Positions 55,871-64,000 of a stretch of DNA of 64,000 nucleotides are shown in pieces. The notes beneath the pieces were generated by a model. It made no database searches. It saw nothing but the letters and a program-made list of their open reading frames with translations, and was not told the origin of the DNA. This stretch comes from Yinghuangia sp045039925 (GTDB lineage Bacteria; Actinomycetota; Actinomycetes; Streptomycetales; Streptomycetaceae). How positions within the stretch are numbered: the stretch's first letter is position 1; each line of letters begins with the position of its first letter. A program made the translations under genes and the position numbers. Location: NCBI GenBank assembly GCA_045039925.1, contig CP108400.1, positions 1,302,001-1,366,000 on the forward strand. Direction: 5' to 3'.

Positions 55871-57004
55871 GTGAGAGCACTGTCCCCGCTGCGCCGCGCG
55901 GTCGCGGCCGGCACCCTCGTCCTGGCCGCGCTCGTGCCGGCCGCGGTTCCGGCGCAGGCCGGTTCCGACTCCGGGGGCCTTCCGGGTCGGCTGGACGCGG
56001 CGATCCAGGCGACGATGCAGGAGGCCGGCATCCCGGGCGTGGTCGTGGGCCTGTGGCGGCCGGGCCAGGCCGACTACGTGCGCTCGTTCGGCGTCGCCGA
56101 CACCGCCACGGCCGCGCCGATGGCCGACCACATGAACTTCCGGATCGGCAGCGAGACCAAGACCTTCACGGTGACCGCGCTGCTGCAGCTCGTCGACGAC
56201 TGCCTGGTCGGGCTGGACGACCCGATCGCCAAGTACGTGGACGGCGTACGCGACGGCGAGAACATCACCCTGCGGCAGCTGGCCGGGATGCGCAGCGGGC
56301 TGGTCTCGTACACTGAGGACCCCGACTTTGTCACCGCCCTGCTGTCGAACCCCGAGCGCCAGTGGACCCCCGACGAGCTGCTGCCGTACGGGATGAAGCA
56401 CCTCAACAAGTTCGCGCCCGGTGCGGCCTTCGACTACTCCAACACCAACCTCGTCCTGCTCGGCATGGTGGTCGAGAAGATGACCGGCCGCACGATCGCC
56501 GACGTCATCCGCGACCGCGTCCTCCACCCGGGCCACCTGCACCGCACCCTGTTCCCCTTCGGCGCCGAGTTCCCGTCCCCGCACCCGCGCGGCTACACGA
56601 ACCAGACGCTGACCGGCGAGACCGAGGACTCCACCGACTGGAACCCCAGCTGGGCCTGGTCCGCGGGCGCCATGATCTCCAACCTCCGCGACCTGCGCGT
56701 GTGGGCGAAGGTCCTGGCCACCGGAGCCCTCCTCAGCCCGGCCACCCAGGCAGAGCGCCTCAAGATGCTGCCCATCGGCGTCCCCGGCACCTCGTACGGC
56801 CTCGGCATCTTGGACAGCAACGGCTGGATCGGCCACAACGGCTCCCTGCCCGGCTACGAGAGCGTCACCGTGTACCTGCCCGAAGAGGACGCCACCCTGG
56901 TGGTCCTGCTGAACACCGACTCCCTGCACAACGGCCAGGAGCCCAGCACCCTGCTGGCCAAGGCGATCACCACCATCGCCACCCCCGCCCACATCTACGA
57001 CTGA
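55871..57004 (+). CDS. secreted serine hydrolase of the beta-lactamase / D-Ala-D-Ala carboxypeptidase group
   Basis: A 377-residue exported enzyme: signal peptide to about residue 30 (PAAVPAQA), then Ser94-x-x-Lys97 in RIGSETKTFT, Tyr190-x-Asn192 in FDYSNTN, and the His-x-Gly box in WIGHNGSLPGYE. These are the class C beta-lactamase / DD-peptidase catalytic motifs. The GTG at 55871 follows GGAGGAGAG. Such enzymes act on peptidoglycan peptides or as esterases outside the cell. It stands alone between the pseudogene and the IS element, so its 3' flank may have been altered by insertion. Confidence 0.93.
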   Translation: MRALSPLRRAVAAGTLVLAALVPAAVPAQAGSDSGGLPGRLDAAIQATMQEAGIPGVVVGLWRPGQADYVRSFGVADTATAAPMADHMNFRIGSETKTFTVTALLQLVDDCLVGLDDPIAKYVDGVRDGENITLRQLAGMRSGLVSYTEDPDFVTALLSNPERQWTPDELLPYGMKHLNKFAPGAAFDYSNTNLVLLGMVVEKMTGRTIADVIRDRVLHPGHLHRTLFPFGAEFPSPHPRGYTNQTLTGETEDSTDWNPSWAWSAGAMISNLRDLRVWAKVLATGALLSPATQAERLKMLPIGVPGTSYGLGILDSNGWIGHNGSLPGYESVTVYLPEEDATLVVLLNTDSLHNGQEPSTLLAKAITTIATPAHIYD

Positions 57005-57009
57005 CAGTG

Positions 57010-57238
57010 AGGATTGGTGATGGCGCCGCTCGGAGGTCTGACTCTCCGACTGACTGACGCTTCGGCTGTCCTTCTGGGGAATCGTCGGCCGTCTGGGCGG
57101 TGCCACTCGGCGCGTGGCCGGTCGGGCGTCTGTGACTTCATAGGAGCCCGGCCAAAGGTCCCATCACTGTCTCGTCCGTCAGCCCGACCGGCCCGTGCCC
57201 TCCCACAGGTGACCGTTGGAAGGGCAGCACACACCAGC
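57010..57238 (+). ncRNA. candidate IS110 bridge-RNA region
   Basis: IS110-family elements with a long non-coding left end encode a structured bridge RNA upstream of the transposase gene. Here 234 bp separate the neighbouring gene from the transposase ATG, and the stretch around CTTCATAGGAGCCCGGCC matches what I recall as the conserved 5' non-coding part of streptomycete IS110 elements. I could not define the two guide loops by eye. Confidence 0.4.
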
Positions 57239-58303
57239 ATGGCAGACGCGACAGCGGTGGTCGGCGGCATCGACACCCACACCGACATCCATCAGGCCGC
57301 GGTCGTCGACACGGTCGGCAGGCATCTGGCCACCGAGGCGTTCGAGACCACCCCGGCCGGCTACCGCCGGCTGCTGGACTGGCTGTCCTCGCACGGCGAG
57401 GTCCGCGCGGTCGGGGTCGAGGGGACCGGCGCCTACGGCGCCGAGGTCGCCCGGTTCCTCACCGCGCACGGCGTCACCGTCGTCGAGGTCGACCGTCCCG
57501 ACCGCAAAGCCCGCCGCAGGAGCGGCAAGTCCGATCCCGTGGACGCCTACGCCGCAGCGACCGCGGTCCTGTCCGGCCGGGCCGACGGAACTCCCAAGGC
57601 CCGCACCGGGATCGTCGAGGCGATCCGGGCCCTGCGGGTGGTCCGCAAGAGCGCGGTCAAGGCCCGCACCCAGACGATCAACCAGATCCGCACCCTGATC
57701 GTCACCGCGCCTTCCGCCGTCCGCGACAAGCTGCGCGGCCTTGCCACCCGCGAACTCGTCGACTCCCTCGCCCGCTCCCGCCCGGCCGGCGACTCCGCCG
57801 ACCCGGCCTGCGCGGTCAGGACCGCCCTGCGGCGGCTCGCCCGCCGCTACCAGGCACTCGACACGGAGATCAAGGACGCCGACCGGGAGATCGGCCCGCT
57901 GGTCGCCCAGGCCGCCCCGACCCTGCTCGCGCTGCCAGGAGTCGGCCCCGAGACCGCCGGCCAACTCCTGACCAGCGCAGGCGACAACCCCGAACGGCTT
58001 CGCTCCGAAGCGGCGTTCGCGCACCTGTGCGGCACCGCACCCGTCCCCGCATCGTCCGGCCGCACCCACCGCCACCGCCTCAACCGCGGCGGCGACCGAG
58101 CCGCCAACAACGCCCTGCACACCATCGTCCTGGTCCGCATGAAATACGACCCGCGCACCCGCGACTACGTCACCCGACGAACCGCCCAAGGCATGACCAA
58201 GAAGGACATCATCCGCTGCCTCAAACGGTTCGTCGCCCGCGAGATCTACAAACACCTGCCCCACACGACCGGCATCACTCAACCGCTCCCACAGATCCCT
58301 TGA
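57239..58303 (+). CDS. IS110-family transposase
   Basis: A full-length 354-residue transposase. The N-terminal RuvC-like DEDD domain shows GGIDTHTDIHQAAVVD (Asp12), VGVEGTGAYG, VVEVDRPDRKARRR and SDPVDAYAAA. A coiled-coil linker follows, then the Tnp domain with LLALPGVGPETAGQLL and the serine-containing PVPASSGRTHRHRLNRGGDR. All catalytic positions look intact and no frameshift is seen, so the element may be active. The ATG at 57239 is in frame with the conserved start; upstream sequence is non-coding. Confidence 0.93.
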   Translation: MADATAVVGGIDTHTDIHQAAVVDTVGRHLATEAFETTPAGYRRLLDWLSSHGEVRAVGVEGTGAYGAEVARFLTAHGVTVVEVDRPDRKARRRSGKSDPVDAYAAATAVLSGRADGTPKARTGIVEAIRALRVVRKSAVKARTQTINQIRTLIVTAPSAVRDKLRGLATRELVDSLARSRPAGDSADPACAVRTALRRLARRYQALDTEIKDADREIGPLVAQAAPTLLALPGVGPETAGQLLTSAGDNPERLRSEAAFAHLCGTAPVPASSGRTHRHRLNRGGDRAANNALHTIVLVRMKYDPRTRDYVTRRTAQGMTKKDIIRCLKRFVAREIYKHLPHTTGITQPLPQIP

Positions 58304-58380
58304 CGATCTATAGGAGCTTCCCCGACCGATCCCCCTGCCAGGCGGTTCCGGTTCGCGGGAACCCGGGTCGGACGTGCGAA

Positions 58381-58423
58381 AGGCCCGTCGGCGGCGCACC
58401 AAAAGTGCGCCGCCGACGGGCCT
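58381..58423. terminator. strong bidirectional terminator of lpdA
   Basis: AGGCCCGTCGGCGGCGCAC pairs perfectly over 19 bp with GTGCGCCGCCGACGGGCCT around a CAAAA loop, with short T-runs on both sides. It lies 21 bp after the lpdA stop. Confidence 0.92.
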
Positions 58424-58443
58424 TTCCGGTCACGGGTCCGCGG

Positions 58444-59850
58444 CTACATGTTGATCATGTGGCCGGCGAGGCCGTGGACGGCTTCCTTGACGGCTTCGCC
58501 GAGGGTCGGGTGGGCGTGTACGTTGCGGGCGATCTCGTGGACGGTGAGGTCCCACTGCTGGGCGAGGGTGAGTTCGGGGAGCAGCTCGGTGGCCTCGGGG
58601 CCGATGATGTGGGCGCCGAGGAGCTCGCCGTACTTGGCGTCGCTGAGGATCTTGACGAAGCCGACCGCCTCGCCGAGGCCGTGGGCCTTGCCGTTGGCCG
58701 TGAAGGGGAACTTCGCGACCTGGACGTCGTAGCCCTGCTCGCGGGCCTGTGCCTCGGTGAGGCCGAAGCTGGCGATCTGCGGCTGGCAGTACGTGGCGCG
58801 CGGCACCATGACGTACTCGACGGGCATGGTCTCCGCGCCGCCGATGGTCTCGGCCGCGACGACGCCCATGGACTCGGCGGTGTGCGCGAGCATCAGCTTG
58901 GCGGTGACGTCGCCGATGGCGTAGATGTGCGGCACGTTGGTGCGGCAGTACGGGTCGATGTCGATCGCGCCGCGGTCGGTGAGGCGTACGCCGGTGTTCT
59001 CCAGTCCGTAGCCGGTCACCCGCGGCTGGAAGCCGATCGCCTGGAGGACCTGGTCGGCGCGCAGTTCCTGCCGCTGGCCGTCCTTGCCGGTGACGGTGAC
59101 CGTGACGCCCGACGCGTCCTCGGCGATGGACTCGACGCGGGTCGAGGTGAGGACGTTGATGCCGAGCTTGCGGTAGCGGCGGGCGAGTTCGGCGGAGACC
59201 TCCTGGTCCTCCAGCGGGACGACGCGGTCCAGGAACTCGACGACGGTGACGCTGACACCGAAGCTGTTCATGACGTACGCGAACTCGACGCCGATGGCGC
59301 CCGCGCCCACGATGACGATGCTGGAGGGCAGCTTGTCGGCGAGGATCTGCTCCTCGTACGTGCGGACCCGCTCGCTGAGCTGCGTGCCGGGCAGCAGCCG
59401 GGTGGTGGCGCCCGCGGCGATGATCGCGTTGTCGAAGGTGATGCGCGAGGCGGTGCCGTCGGCGTGCGTGACCTGGAGGCTGTTGGCGTCGAGGAAGGAG
59501 CCCACACCCGCGTACTGCGTGATGTCGTTCTTCTTCATCAGGTAGTGGACGCCCTTGACGCGGCCGTCCGCGACGCGGCGGCTGCGGGCGTGCGCCGCAC
59601 CGTAGTTGAGGGTGACCGGACCCTCGATGTCGATGCCGAAGTTCTTGGCGTCGTGGGTGACGATGTGGGCCAGTTCGGCGCTGCGCAGCAGGGCCTTGGA
59701 GGGGATGCAGCCGACGTTGAGGCAGACGCCGCCCCAGTACTTCTCCTCCACGATCGCGGTCCGCAGCCCCAGCTGCGACGCGCGGATCGCGGCGACGTAG
59801 CCGCCCGGTCCCGCCCCCAGGACCACCACGTCGAAATGTCCGTCGGCCAT
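58444..59850 (-). CDS. lpdA: dihydrolipoyl dehydrogenase (E3)
   Basis: A 468-residue flavoprotein disulfide reductase: FDVVVLGAGPGGYVAAIRAS (FAD), the redox disulfide GGVCLNVGCIPSK (Cys43/Cys48), IVIVGAGAIGVEFAYVMNSF (NAD) and the active-site His in NVHAHPTLGEAVKEA. It reoxidises dihydrolipoamide for the pyruvate and 2-oxoglutarate dehydrogenase complexes. The ATG at 59850 follows AGAGGGG. A single gene, not part of an operon with other complex subunits here. Confidence 0.95.
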   Translation of the reverse strand: MADGHFDVVVLGAGPGGYVAAIRASQLGLRTAIVEEKYWGGVCLNVGCIPSKALLRSAELAHIVTHDAKNFGIDIEGPVTLNYGAAHARSRRVADGRVKGVHYLMKKNDITQYAGVGSFLDANSLQVTHADGTASRITFDNAIIAAGATTRLLPGTQLSERVRTYEEQILADKLPSSIVIVGAGAIGVEFAYVMNSFGVSVTVVEFLDRVVPLEDQEVSAELARRYRKLGINVLTSTRVESIAEDASGVTVTVTGKDGQRQELRADQVLQAIGFQPRVTGYGLENTGVRLTDRGAIDIDPYCRTNVPHIYAIGDVTAKLMLAHTAESMGVVAAETIGGAETMPVEYVMVPRATYCQPQIASFGLTEAQAREQGYDVQVAKFPFTANGKAHGLGEAVGFVKILSDAKYGELLGAHIIGPEATELLPELTLAQQWDLTVHEIARNVHAHPTLGEAVKEAVHGLAGHMINM

Positions 59851-59959
59851 GCCGATTGCCCCTCTCGGTCGCGTCTCGATCGGTTCCACGTGCTATCCCA
59901 GCATCACGGTTCGGTCACCGCACACCCGGGGTATTGACGCCCGCGCTCCGGGCTGCCCG

Positions 59960-60724
59960 CTAACGGGGCAGACGCCGCCACAACGGACGGGGCATCAGGC
60001 GCATTCCCGCAAAGACCGGGCGCAGCGTTCCCGGGACCCAGACCTCGCCTTTCCCGCGCACGAGGGCCTTGACGGTCGCGTCGGCGACCTGCTCTGGGGT
60101 GCTGGAGAGCGGCGCGGGCTTCATGCCCTCGGTCATACGGCCGACCACGAAACCGGGGCGGACCAGCAGGAGATGGACGCCGCTGCCCGCGAGGGCGTCG
60201 GCGAGGCCGCTGGCGAAGCCGTCCAGTCCGGCCTTGGCGGAGCCGTAGACGTAGTTGGCCCGGCGTACGCGCACACCCGCGACGGACGAGAACACCACCA
60301 GGCTCCCGCGGCCCTGGGCGCGCAGCAGTGTCGCGAGGTGGGTCAGGATGCTGACGTGCGCGACGTAGTCGGTGTGCACGACGGCGAGGGCGTGTTCGGC
60401 GTCGGCCTCGGCGCGCTGCTGGTCCCCGAGGATGCCGAATGCGGTGACGACGACGTCCAGCGGGCCGTACGTCTCCGCGATCCGCTCCAGGAACGCCTGG
60501 TGCCCTGCCGTGTCGTCGGCGTCGAACTCCTCGCGTACGACGTCGGAGGCGCCCGCCGAGCGCAGTTCGGCCTCCTGGGCGTCGAGGTCTCCGCTGCGGC
60601 GTGCCGCGAGGACGACGCGGTGCGCGCCGCGCCGGGCGAGGCGTACCGCGACGGCCAGGCCGATCTCGCTGCGGCCGCCGAGGACGAGGACTGTTCCGTT
60701 CGGTTTCCCGTTCGCTTCCGTCAC
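59960..60724 (-). CDS. dprE2: DprE2-like decaprenylphospho-ribose 2'-keto-reductase (SDR family)
   Basis: A 254-residue short-chain dehydrogenase: NAD(P) motif VLVLGGRSEIGLAVAVRLAR, then VVFSSVAGVRVRRANYVYGS with the Ser and Tyr-x3-Lys (YGSAKAGLDG) catalytic residues, and the C-terminal GKGEVWVPGTLRPVFAGMRL typical of DprE2. The family completes the epimerisation of decaprenylphosphoryl ribose to arabinose together with the FAD enzyme DprE1, which is not in this window. GTG start at 60724. The SDR call is certain; the DprE2 subtype is likely. Confidence 0.85.
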   Translation of the reverse strand: MTEANGKPNGTVLVLGGRSEIGLAVAVRLARRGAHRVVLAARRSGDLDAQEAELRSAGASDVVREEFDADDTAGHQAFLERIAETYGPLDVVVTAFGILGDQQRAEADAEHALAVVHTDYVAHVSILTHLATLLRAQGRGSLVVFSSVAGVRVRRANYVYGSAKAGLDGFASGLADALAGSGVHLLLVRPGFVVGRMTEGMKPAPLSSTPEQVADATVKALVRGKGEVWVPGTLRPVFAGMRLMPRPLWRRLPR

Positions 60725-60749
60725 GGGGACAGTCTGCCGGACCGCGGAG

Positions 60750-60821
60750 GCAGGGCAGGAATCCGGCGCAGGGCAGGAACCCTGCGCGGGACGGGAGTCC
60801 GGCGCGGGACGGGAGTCCGGC
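60750..60821. repeat. 18-bp tandem repeat between femX and dprE2
   Basis: Four 18-bp units run head to tail; units three and four are identical (GCGGGACGGGAGTCCGGC), one and two differ at a few bases (GCAGGGCAGGAATCCGGC type). They occupy most of the 128-bp gap. Confidence 0.92.
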
Positions 60822-60852
60822 GCGGGGGGGGGTCACGCCGGTGCGGCACACG

Positions 60853-62013
60853 TCAGCGGCCGCGCGCCAGGTAGAGCTGGAAGGCGCGGTGCAGTGGGCC
60901 GTTGAGCGCGTACTCCCACTCCCCCATGTTCTCCACGACGTGTCCGCCGGTGCCGAGCTTCCAGCGCAGTACGCCGAATCTGCGGTCGTCCGCGGCGATG
61001 ACCGGGCTGACCATGCGCATGTCGTAGACGGGGGTGCCGCGCTCGTGGGCGTCGCGGATCATGCGCCATTGCAGCGCGTGGCTCGGGCGCACCTCACGGC
61101 CCTGGTCTGCGGACGCGCCGGTCTGGTACCAGACGCGGTTTCCGACGCTGAGCATGGTGTGGGCGGCGAGCAGGCGGCCTTGGTGGCGGGCGAGGTAGAG
61201 GCGCATGCGCCCGGGTTCCTCGGTGTTGAGGACGCGGTACTGCCGGCTGTAGTACTCCAGCGTGCGGCCGAGGCGGAAGCCGTTGCGCGCCTCGGTGACG
61301 CGCAGGAGGTCGAAGAACTGCGGCAGGTCGGCGGGGCCGCCGATGCTCGTCTCGACGCCCGACTTCTCGGCCTTGGCCAGACCGCGGCGCCACTCCTGGT
61401 TCATGCCCGCGCGTATCTCGTCGAGTCCGCGTCCCTGCATCGGCAGGTGGAACACGTAGCGCGGCTGGGCGTCGTCGCCGCCGCCCGAGCCGGCGGAGCG
61501 CCAGCCGCGCGCGTGCAGGCGGCCCGCGAGGGTGGCGCCCACGGGGTCGATCTCGTCGGGGGTGACCTGGTCGAGGTGTGTCAGGCCGCGCTTGACGGCG
61601 TCCTTGACGGTCTCGCCGTACCAGCGCCGGTGGGCGGGGGCCGGGCCCATGCGGACCGTGAACACGCCTTGGGCGCGCAGGTGGGCGAGCAGCGGGTCGA
61701 GCCAGCGGTCGATGTCGTGGTCGTCCCAGTCGATGACGGGGCCTTCGGGCAGGTACGCGAACCAGAGCGGCAGCTTCGGCACCTTGCGGTAGAGCACGAG
61801 TGCGGCGCCGACCTGCACGCCGTTGGTGTCGAACCAGCCGACGCTATCGCCGCGCCAGCCGGTCTTCACATCTCCCCAGGCCGGGTATTGCAGGAACGCG
61901 GGATCAGGTCGTGAGCGCAGGTACGCGAAGTGCTCGGTGCGGTCGATCGGGGCAAGGGCGAGCCTCCGCCCGGCGGTCGGCGGAGCGCTGGGTGTGCGCA
62001 GCAGTGTGGCCAT
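60853..62013 (-). CDS. femX: FemX-type peptidyltransferase (lipid II interpeptide bridge)
   Basis: A 386-residue double-GNAT protein of the FemABX family: FLQYPAWGDVKTGWRGDSVG, GWFDTNGVQVGAALVLYRKV and the conserved LPLWFAYLPEGPVIDWDDHD, then RAGMNQEWRRGLAKAEKSGV and ALQWRMIRDAHERGTPVYDM. These enzymes use aminoacyl-tRNA to add the first bridge residue (Gly in streptomycetes) to the lipid II stem peptide at the inner membrane face. The ATG at 62013 follows GGAGGGG. It is divergent from the ABC operon. Confidence 0.9.
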   Translation of the reverse strand: MATLLRTPSAPPTAGRRLALAPIDRTEHFAYLRSRPDPAFLQYPAWGDVKTGWRGDSVGWFDTNGVQVGAALVLYRKVPKLPLWFAYLPEGPVIDWDDHDIDRWLDPLLAHLRAQGVFTVRMGPAPAHRRWYGETVKDAVKRGLTHLDQVTPDEIDPVGATLAGRLHARGWRSAGSGGGDDAQPRYVFHLPMQGRGLDEIRAGMNQEWRRGLAKAEKSGVETSIGGPADLPQFFDLLRVTEARNGFRLGRTLEYYSRQYRVLNTEEPGRMRLYLARHQGRLLAAHTMLSVGNRVWYQTGASADQGREVRPSHALQWRMIRDAHERGTPVYDMRMVSPVIAADDRRFGVLRWKLGTGGHVVENMGEWEYALNGPLHRAFQLYLARGR

Positions 62014-62357
62014 GATCCGTATCCCCTCCGACGAGCGTTCTCGGTGTCCCGTCGTTCCTTGCGACTCCGGATCGGTGGGTTTGTGTTGCACATTTCCGGG
62101 CGGAATTTCCGAGATAAATCGGTGGCCGAAATCGTGCAACGCGAGCACCTGCCGACTGCGTCTGTCATGGGGAATGCGGTCGTTGCGCGGTCGTTGCGCG
62201 GTCGGTGCGCGGTCGGTGAGCCGTCGTTTCGGGGGCCCGGATGCGCGCTCTCGCGTCCCGCTGACGCACGGTCAAACGGGTGCTGCCGATCGCCCGTTCG
62301 GGGCGTGCGACGGCCCGTCAGGTGGCGCAATCGCCCGTGTGGTCGCACCGTGGACGA
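62014..62357. other. divergent femX/ABC intergenic region with repeats
   Basis: No gene is seen in these 344 bp. It contains a long inverted repeat, GTTGCACATTTC (62085-62096) against GAAATCGTGCAAC (62128-62140) with one bulge, in an A/T-richer stretch that likely holds the femX promoter, and an 11-bp tandem array at 62176-62219 nearer the ABC gene. Confidence 0.55.
62176..62219 (+). repeat. 11-bp tandem repeat, four copies
   Basis: GCGGTCGTTGC occurs twice, followed by two GCGGTCGGTG(C/A) variants, upstream of the ABC transporter gene. Confidence 0.9.
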
Positions 62358-63383
62358 ATGATCGTCGCGCACGGGCTGACCAAGAGGTACGGGGACAAGA
62401 CCGCCGTCGACGGCGTCGACTTCGCGGTCCCGTCCGGAACTGTGACGGGCTTCCTCGGCCCGAACGGTGCCGGCAAGTCGACGACCATGCGCATGATCCT
62501 CGGCCTGGACCGGCCGACCGCGGGCGAGGTGACCGTCAACGGGAAGCGGTACGCGCAACTGGCCGCTCCGCTGCGCGAGGTCGGCGCGCTGCTGGACGCG
62601 AAGGCGATGCACGGCGGGCGTACCGCGTACAACCATCTGCGCTGGCTGGCCGCGTCGAACCGGTTGCCGCGGCGCCGGGTGGACGAGGTGATCGCGATGG
62701 TCGGCCTCGGGGAGGTCGCGCGCAAGCCGGCCAAGGGGTTCTCGCTCGGTATGGGCCAGCGGCTGGGCATCGCGGCGGCGATGCTGGGCGATCCGGGTGT
62801 CCTGATGTTCGACGAGCCGGTCAACGGCCTCGACCCCGAGGGCATCCTGTGGATCCGCAATCTGATGAAGCAGCTCGCGTCGGAGGGCCGCACGGTCTTC
62901 GTGTCGAGCCATCTGATGAGCGAGATGGCGGTGACCGCCGAGCATCTGGTGGTGATCGGCCGCGGGCGCATTCTGGCCGAGACCGACATGAGTACGTTCA
63001 TCAACCAGAACTCCACGAACTATGTGCGGGTGCGCTCTCCCCAGCAGGAGGCGCTGCGCGACCTGCTGCACGCGGAGGGCTTGCAGGCGTCGGTGAACGG
63101 CGACGGCTCGCTGCGGGTGGAGGGCGCGAACACCGTCCGGATCGGCGACGCGGCCGGGCAGGCGGGCATCTGGCTGCACGAGCTGACGCTGGTGCAGTCC
63201 TCGCTGGAGGAGGCGTTCATGCGGCTGACGGCGGACAGCGTCGAGTACCACGCGGGGGTGCCGGGCGCCGTACCGGCCGGTGCCCCGAGCGCGGTCCCGG
63301 GCGCGACGTCCGGCGCGGCCGCGGGCGCAACTCCCGGGTGGGGCCCGCCACAGGCCCCCGGCGACCGACAGGAGGGCATGTGA
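62358..63383 (+). CDS. ABC transporter ATP-binding protein
   Basis: A 341-residue ATPase: Walker A GFLGPNGAGKSTTMRM, signature KGFSLGMGQRLGIAAAM, Walker B VLMFDEPVNGLDPEGI and H-loop VFVSSHLMSEMAVTAEH. It belongs to the ABC-2 type group related to bacitracin/multidrug exporters. The last 45 residues are Pro/Ala/Gly-rich. The ATG at 62358 has only a weak ribosome site. Its stop overlaps the permease start by one base (TGATG), so the two subunits are coupled. Confidence 0.92.
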   Translation: MIVAHGLTKRYGDKTAVDGVDFAVPSGTVTGFLGPNGAGKSTTMRMILGLDRPTAGEVTVNGKRYAQLAAPLREVGALLDAKAMHGGRTAYNHLRWLAASNRLPRRRVDEVIAMVGLGEVARKPAKGFSLGMGQRLGIAAAMLGDPGVLMFDEPVNGLDPEGILWIRNLMKQLASEGRTVFVSSHLMSEMAVTAEHLVVIGRGRILAETDMSTFINQNSTNYVRVRSPQQEALRDLLHAEGLQASVNGDGSLRVEGANTVRIGDAAGQAGIWLHELTLVQSSLEEAFMRLTADSVEYHAGVPGAVPAGAPSAVPGATSGAAAGATPGWGPPQAPGDRQEGM

Positions 63384-64000
63384 TGACGGCGGCCACGCAG
63401 GTCGTGAACCTGCCCGAGGGCGACGCGACCCCGGAGGGCAGGATCGGTTTCGGCGCCTTCCTCAACGCCGAGTGGATCAAGATCCGCACGGTGCGCTCGA
63501 CGTTCTGGACGCTGGTCTCGCTCGCGGTGGTGAGCATCGGCCTCACGGTCCTCATCTGCGCGCTGTCCGCCGAATCGCTGGCCGACGACCTCGCGAAGAC
63601 CCCGCCCGACCCGGACGCGCACCCGGACGAACTGATCAGCGTCGGCGTGGTCTTCGGGCAGGTCGCGGCGCTGGTGCTGGGTGTCATGGTGATGTCCTCG
63701 GAGTACGCGACGGGCATGATCCGCTCGACGCTGACCGCGATGCCGCGGCGTACCTCTGTGCTGGTCGCCAAGGCGACGGTGCTGGTCGCGCTGCTGTTCG
63801 TGATCGGCACCATCGTGGCGTTCATCGGCTACTTCGCCGGCAACAGCTTCTTCGAGAACAAGGACATCGGCGTCCCGCTCGACGCGCCCGGCGTGACACG
63901 CGCGCTGATCGGCAACGGCCTGTACGTCGCCGTCCTCGGCCTGTTCGGCTTCGCGCTGGCGCTGCTGATGCGGCACACCGCGGGGGCGATCACCGTCGGC
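63383..64000 (+). CDS. ABC-2 type permease subunit (3' end outside window)
   Basis: The ATG at 63383 overlaps the ATPase stop. The visible 206 residues start MTAATQVVNLPEGDA, then the conserved FLNAEWIKIRTVRSTFWTLV and four hydrophobic segments, including VGVVFGQVAALVLGVMVMSS, ATVLVALLFVIGTIVAFIGY and LYVAVLGLFGFALALLMRHT. SSEYATGMIRSTLTAMPRR between segments is typical of these permeases. The frame is still open at base 64000, so the C-terminus is missing. It forms an exporter with the preceding ATPase; substrate unknown. Confidence 0.9.
   Translation, partial: MTAATQVVNLPEGDATPEGRIGFGAFLNAEWIKIRTVRSTFWTLVSLAVVSIGLTVLICALSAESLADDLAKTPPDPDAHPDELISVGVVFGQVAALVLGVMVMSSEYATGMIRSTLTAMPRRTSVLVAKATVLVALLFVIGTIVAFIGYFAGNSFFENKDIGVPLDAPGVTRALIGNGLYVAVLGLFGFALALLMRHTAGAITVG

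Larger units (their letters stand above)
57005..58318 (+). mobile_element. IS110-family insertion sequence
   Basis: This region holds one full-length transposase gene (57239-58303) with a long non-coding left part and a short right part. ATAGGAGC occurs both in the left part (57140-57147) and just after the transposase stop (58310-58317). The exact ends cannot be set because IS110 elements make no terminal inverted repeats and no long target duplications. It lies between the serine hydrolase and lpdA genes. Confidence 0.75.

Overview
The window is a block of a very GC-rich (well over 70 %) actinobacterial chromosome. GTG and TTG starts are frequent, GC-rich hairpin terminators are abundant, and the genes include a complete Pup-proteasome set, Tat translocase genes, a FemX-type ligase, DprE2 and an F420-type (LLM) oxidoreductase. 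Together these point to the Streptomycetales (Streptomyces or a close relative). From memory, the order helY - tatC/tatA - pafC/pafB - FKBPs - pafA - prcA/prcB - endonuclease VII-like gene - pup - dop - arc - ferredoxin - trmI is the conserved Streptomyces core order. I ran no database search; all family names rest on reading motifs.

Layout. 1-2.7 kb: the 3' part of an ECF-type sigma factor with a membrane-anchored Pro-rich tail, an AhpD-like protein and a small membrane protein. 2.9-10.7 kb (minus strand): helY, a lipid kinase, tatC, tatA, two tiny proteins, and the WYL regulators pafC/pafB. 10.9-16.7 kb: a DUF3866 protein with an internal 12-bp tandem repeat, two FKBP-type isomerases (one cytoplasmic, one a lipoprotein), pafA and an MFS exporter. 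17.0-18.1 kb: a LacI-type regulator divergent from the MFS gene, with a perfect 18-bp palindrome between them. 18.2-24.7 kb: prcA, prcB, an endonuclease VII-like HNH gene, pup, dop and arc. 24.9-31.6 kb: a ferredoxin, a membrane protein, trmI, a site-2 protease, a secreted GH5 enzyme and a RecB-like nuclease. 31.6-36.2 kb: a NarL-type two-component pair, a HAD phosphatase and an RlmA-type methyltransferase. 36.5-44.2 kb: metH, a PAC2 protein, an RDD protein, an LLM oxidoreductase and a TrxB-type ferredoxin-NADP reductase.

44.3-58.3 kb looks accessory: a DUF937-like protein, an MpaB-type (DUF2236) protein fused to four EF-hands, a membrane cyclophilin, and a tightly coupled four-gene operon (48137-54790). 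This operon reads as a MoxR / vWA-like / beta-propeller 'ternary' NTP-dependent system. It is followed by a decayed leucine-rich-repeat-like gene, a secreted serine hydrolase and an IS110-family element with a candidate bridge-RNA region. 58.4-64 kb returns to core genes: lpdA, dprE2, femX and an ABC transporter pair, the permease cut off by the window end.

How the genes work together. Dop converts Pup(Gln) to Pup(Glu), PafA ligates it to substrates, Arc unfolds them and PrcA/PrcB degrade them; PafB/PafC are the paired DNA-damage regulators encoded in the same neighbourhood. The most interesting non-core content is the ternary operon, the EF-hand oxygenase fusion, the nuclease embedded in the proteasome operon, and the LacI/MFS operator candidate.
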